Shown: piece by piece, positions 5,815-7,155 of the stretch
How the letters are laid out: the number at the start of each line of letters is the position of its first letter
Position numbering within the stretch: position 1 is the stretch's first letter
Source: Pseudomonadota bacterium
GTDB taxonomy: Bacteria > Pseudomonadota > Gammaproteobacteria > Xanthomonadales > Rhodanobacteraceae
Reading direction: 5' to 3'
NCBI GenBank assembly: GCA_021783385.1
Contig: JAJXTX010000059.1
Location: 4,639-11,793, forward strand
Length of the DNA stretch: 7,155 nt
Made by a program: the position numbers and the translations under genes
Notes under the pieces: generated by a model
The model's input: only the letters and a program-made list of their open reading frames with translations
The model's database searches: none
What the model was told of the DNA's origin: nothing

Positions 5815-6510
5815 TCAATCCGGATGCGAGGCGTTGCGGTCGCGACCGGCGCCGAGTCGGGTATCGAGGCGGCCGAACAGTTTCTTGAACGCCCGCGAGA
5901 ACTTGCCGCGTTTGGTCTTGCGCAGCTTCGCCTCTTCGCTGGTCAGCCATGCCACCTGAATCACCCGCCGCTCGCCCTCATACGGCAGATGGCCGTGAAA
6001 GGAGTTGTCGCAGCGTTTGAACACGGCGAATTCCCCATACAGCGGAATCAGCTCGGGTGCGACCAGGCTGTCGATATCGTCAATCTTGTGCAGAAAACGC
6101 AGGCAGCCGTCGCTGGTATCCGGCCATTGGCCATTCAGATAGATCAGCGCGGTGGCGATCTTGGATCGGCTGTCGGTATGGATGGTTCCGTGGCGCTTGT
6201 TGAGCAGCCGGCACACCGTGACCAGGGTCGGATACTGATGCAGGTTGTGGATGCCCAGTCGCGCACCGATCGCGCCGGCAAACGCCGGTGCGGTCATGTC
6301 GGCGATCAGCGCGTTGACTGAGGGACCGCAGTCACGCGGGTCGTAGGGAAAGAATCCGGCGCTGCTGTAGCGGGGAAAGTCGCGATCGAGTTCGCTGCGC
6401 GCGTCGTCCGGCAGCTGACCGTGCGCGATCATGAACGGGAAGGGCTGCTGCAGCACCAGGGTATCCGGGCGTTCCAGCCGGGCGGGATCAAGCAGAACGG
6501 CGGCACTCAT
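5815..6510 (-). CDS. Fe(II)/2-oxoglutarate-dependent oxygenase-like protein
   Basis: A 231-residue soluble protein without signal peptide or membrane segment. The motif order fits the double-stranded beta-helix oxygenases of the prolyl-4-hydroxylase-like group: metal-binding HTD (His111, Asp113), a strand ATALIYLN (119-126), DGCLRFL (134-140), then NSFHGHLPYEGERRVIQVAW with the distal His (172, or 174) and the 2-oxoglutarate-anchoring Arg (181 or 182). Such enzymes hydroxylate or oxidise a substrate with O2 and 2-oxoglutarate. Nothing here identifies that substrate. The C-terminal tail (about 195-218) is rich in Lys/Arg. ATG 6510 is chosen because the family core begins soon after and GGAG lies 11 bases upstream; a farther upstream in-frame ATG (6612) would cross the promoter. 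It converges on the exporter with 16 bases between stop codons, and no terminator is visible there. It diverges from carA. Confidence 0.8.
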   Translation of the reverse strand: MSAAVLLDPARLERPDTLVLQQPFPFMIAHGQLPDDARSELDRDFPRYSSAGFFPYDPRDCGPSVNALIADMTAPAFAGAIGARLGIHNLHQYPTLVTVCRLLNKRHGTIHTDSRSKIATALIYLNGQWPDTSDGCLRFLHKIDDIDSLVAPELIPLYGEFAVFKRCDNSFHGHLPYEGERRVIQVAWLTSEEAKLRKTKRGKFSRAFKKLFGRLDTRLGAGRDRNASHPD

Positions 6511-6540
6511 TGGACATTCAACTCCATGTAAATGCGGCAC

Positions 6541-6568
6541 AGTGTAGCGCCCGGCGCGCTTGTGACAG
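6541..6568 (-). promoter_or_regulatory. Putative promoter of the oxygenase gene
   Basis: Read on the minus strand, CTGTCA (6568-6563; four of six) and TACACT (6546-6541; four of six) are 16 bases apart. Transcription would start near 6535, giving a leader of about 25 bases. The -35 box lies inside one copy of the tandem 12-bp repeat at 6559-6582, so a regulator bound there could control it. Confidence 0.45.
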
Positions 6569-6582
6569 CACTTGTGACAGCA
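6559..6582. repeat. Perfect tandem 12-bp repeat in the divergent promoter region
   Basis: CTTGTGACAGCA occurs twice back to back (6559-6570 and 6571-6582) with no mismatch. The pitch of 12 bp is a little over one helical turn, which would place two bound protein units on nearly the same face. The repeat overlaps the predicted -35 box of the minus-strand oxygenase gene and lies 33 bases upstream of the predicted carA -35. It could be an operator, or a chance slippage duplication. Confidence 0.85.
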
Positions 6583-6614
6583 TGCGCTGCGTGAACGCGT
6601 GATGCCTCGCACGG

Positions 6615-6643
6615 TGGACAGAAACCGCGCTGCCGCCTATCAT
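6615..6643 (+). promoter_or_regulatory. Putative sigma-70 promoter of carA
   Basis: TGGACA (6615-6620; five of six) and TATCAT (6638-6643; five of six) are separated by exactly 17 bases. This is the best housekeeping-type promoter in the window. Transcription would start near 6650, giving a leader of about 86 bases before the carA ATG. Confidence 0.6.
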
Positions 6644-6679
6644 TTCATCCCGCCCTGATCCTTTCCTTTCCAAGCCCCA

Positions 6680-6702
6680 CAAGCCAGCAATCGTGCGGCT
6701 TG
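6680..6702 (+). other. Hairpin in the carA leader
   Basis: CAAGCC (6680-6685) pairs with GGCTTG (6697-6702); inside, GCA/TGC (6687-6689/6694-6696) pair around an ATCG loop with one bulged A. It follows a pyrimidine-rich stretch (6660-6671) near the predicted transcript start. No T-run follows, so this is not a clear attenuator. Its role is unknown. Confidence 0.4.
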
Positions 6703-6735
6703 CGGACTTTGCTGCATCAAAAAGGCGGTTACCGT

Positions 6736-7155
6736 ATGCCTCATCCCGCTCTGCTGGCCCTCGAAGATGGCAGCGTGTTCCATGGCAGCGCAGCAGGAGC
6801 TGCCGGCGAGACCGTTGGCGAGGTGGTTTTCAACACCGCAATGACCGGATACCAGGAAATCCTCACCGATCCATCCTATGCCCGGCAACTGGTCACCCTG
6901 ACTTATCCACACATCGGCAACACCGGCGTCAATGCGGATGATGGCGAATCCACCCGGGTGCATGCCGCCGGCCTGATCGTGCGCGACGTGCCGCGCCGGG
7001 CCAGCAGCTGGCGCTGCAGCGAAAGCCTGCCGGATTACCTCAGGCGGCACGACACCGTCGCGATTGCCGGCATCGACACGCGCCGGCTCACGCGCATCCT
7101 GCGCGACAAGGGCGCCTTGGCCGGCTGCATCGTGGCGGGCGCGACGGTAGATGCG
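6736..7155 (+). CDS. carA: Carbamoyl-phosphate synthase small (glutaminase) subunit, N-terminal part
   Basis: The first 140 codons of carA, open to the end of the window. CarA hydrolyses glutamine and channels ammonia to CarB, which makes carbamoyl phosphate for pyrimidine and arginine synthesis in the cytoplasm. The visible part is the N-terminal CPSase small-chain domain. Conserved stretches are [21 protein letters not shown] (split as 28-37 and 38-48), [10 protein letters not shown] (57-66) and [18 protein letters not shown] (110-127). The amidotransferase domain with its Cys-His-Glu triad lies beyond the window. The ATG at 6736 begins [17 protein letters not shown], typical for the family, with AAGG 10 bases upstream. 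A near-consensus promoter lies about 120 bases upstream. carB probably follows outside the window. No ArgR-type box was recognised in the 225-base gap before it. Confidence 0.97.
   Translation, partial: MPHPALLALEDGSVFHGSAAGAAGETVGEVVFNTAMTGYQEILTDPSYARQLVTLTYPHIGNTGVNADDGESTRVHAAGLIVRDVPRRASSWRCSESLPDYLRRHDTVAIAGIDTRRLTRILRDKGALAGCIVAGATVDA

Noticed and set aside
1..7155. CRISPR arrays, tRNA or rRNA genes, transposons, phage or defence genes
   Set aside because: None seen on either strand: no spaced direct-repeat series, no cloverleaf-like segment, no transposase-like frame or terminal inverted repeats.

Overview
The window is high-GC DNA with tightly packed genes, most likely from a gammaproteobacterium of the Xanthomonadales (Rhodanobacter/Dyella/Luteibacter-like). 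This placement is inferred from the gene order grpE-dnaK-dnaJ-dapB-carA and the flavour of the proteins. No rRNA or tRNA gene is present to confirm it.

Positions 1-3614 hold the end of a heat-shock chaperone operon: the 3' part of grpE (nucleotide exchange factor), complete dnaK (Hsp70) and complete dnaJ (Hsp40 co-chaperone). A convincing RpoH (sigma-32) promoter lies in the grpE-dnaK gap, so dnaK-dnaJ can be transcribed separately from the upstream part of the operon. A strong stem-loop without a U-tract lies between dnaK and dnaJ. dapB (4-hydroxy-tetrahydrodipicolinate reductase, lysine/diaminopimelate synthesis) follows dnaJ on the same strand after 58 bases, starts with GTG, and may have its ribosome binding site partly folded into a hairpin.

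Positions 4474-5798 are the most interesting part. A 320-base non-coding stretch carries a plausible sigma-70 promoter, then an RNA with the diagnostic sequences of the yybP-ykoY manganese riboswitch, then a 14-bp perfect stem that probably acts in the expression platform. Directly downstream is a 334-residue membrane protein of the Ca2+:cation antiporter (CaCA) superfamily. Its two ion-binding motifs are altered from the usual GTSLPE form (GTALPE and ATELPE). Riboswitch plus transporter suggest a Mn2+-induced cation exporter.

Positions 5815-6510 (minus strand) encode a small Fe(II)/2-oxoglutarate-dependent oxygenase-like protein of unknown substrate, convergent with the exporter. Its promoter region overlaps a perfect tandem 12-bp repeat. 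A divergent promoter with near-consensus -35 and -10 boxes drives carA, the small (glutaminase) subunit of carbamoyl-phosphate synthetase, whose first 140 codons run off the window's end. The housekeeping genes look ordinary. The exporter with its riboswitch and the oxygenase look like an insert between dapB and carA.
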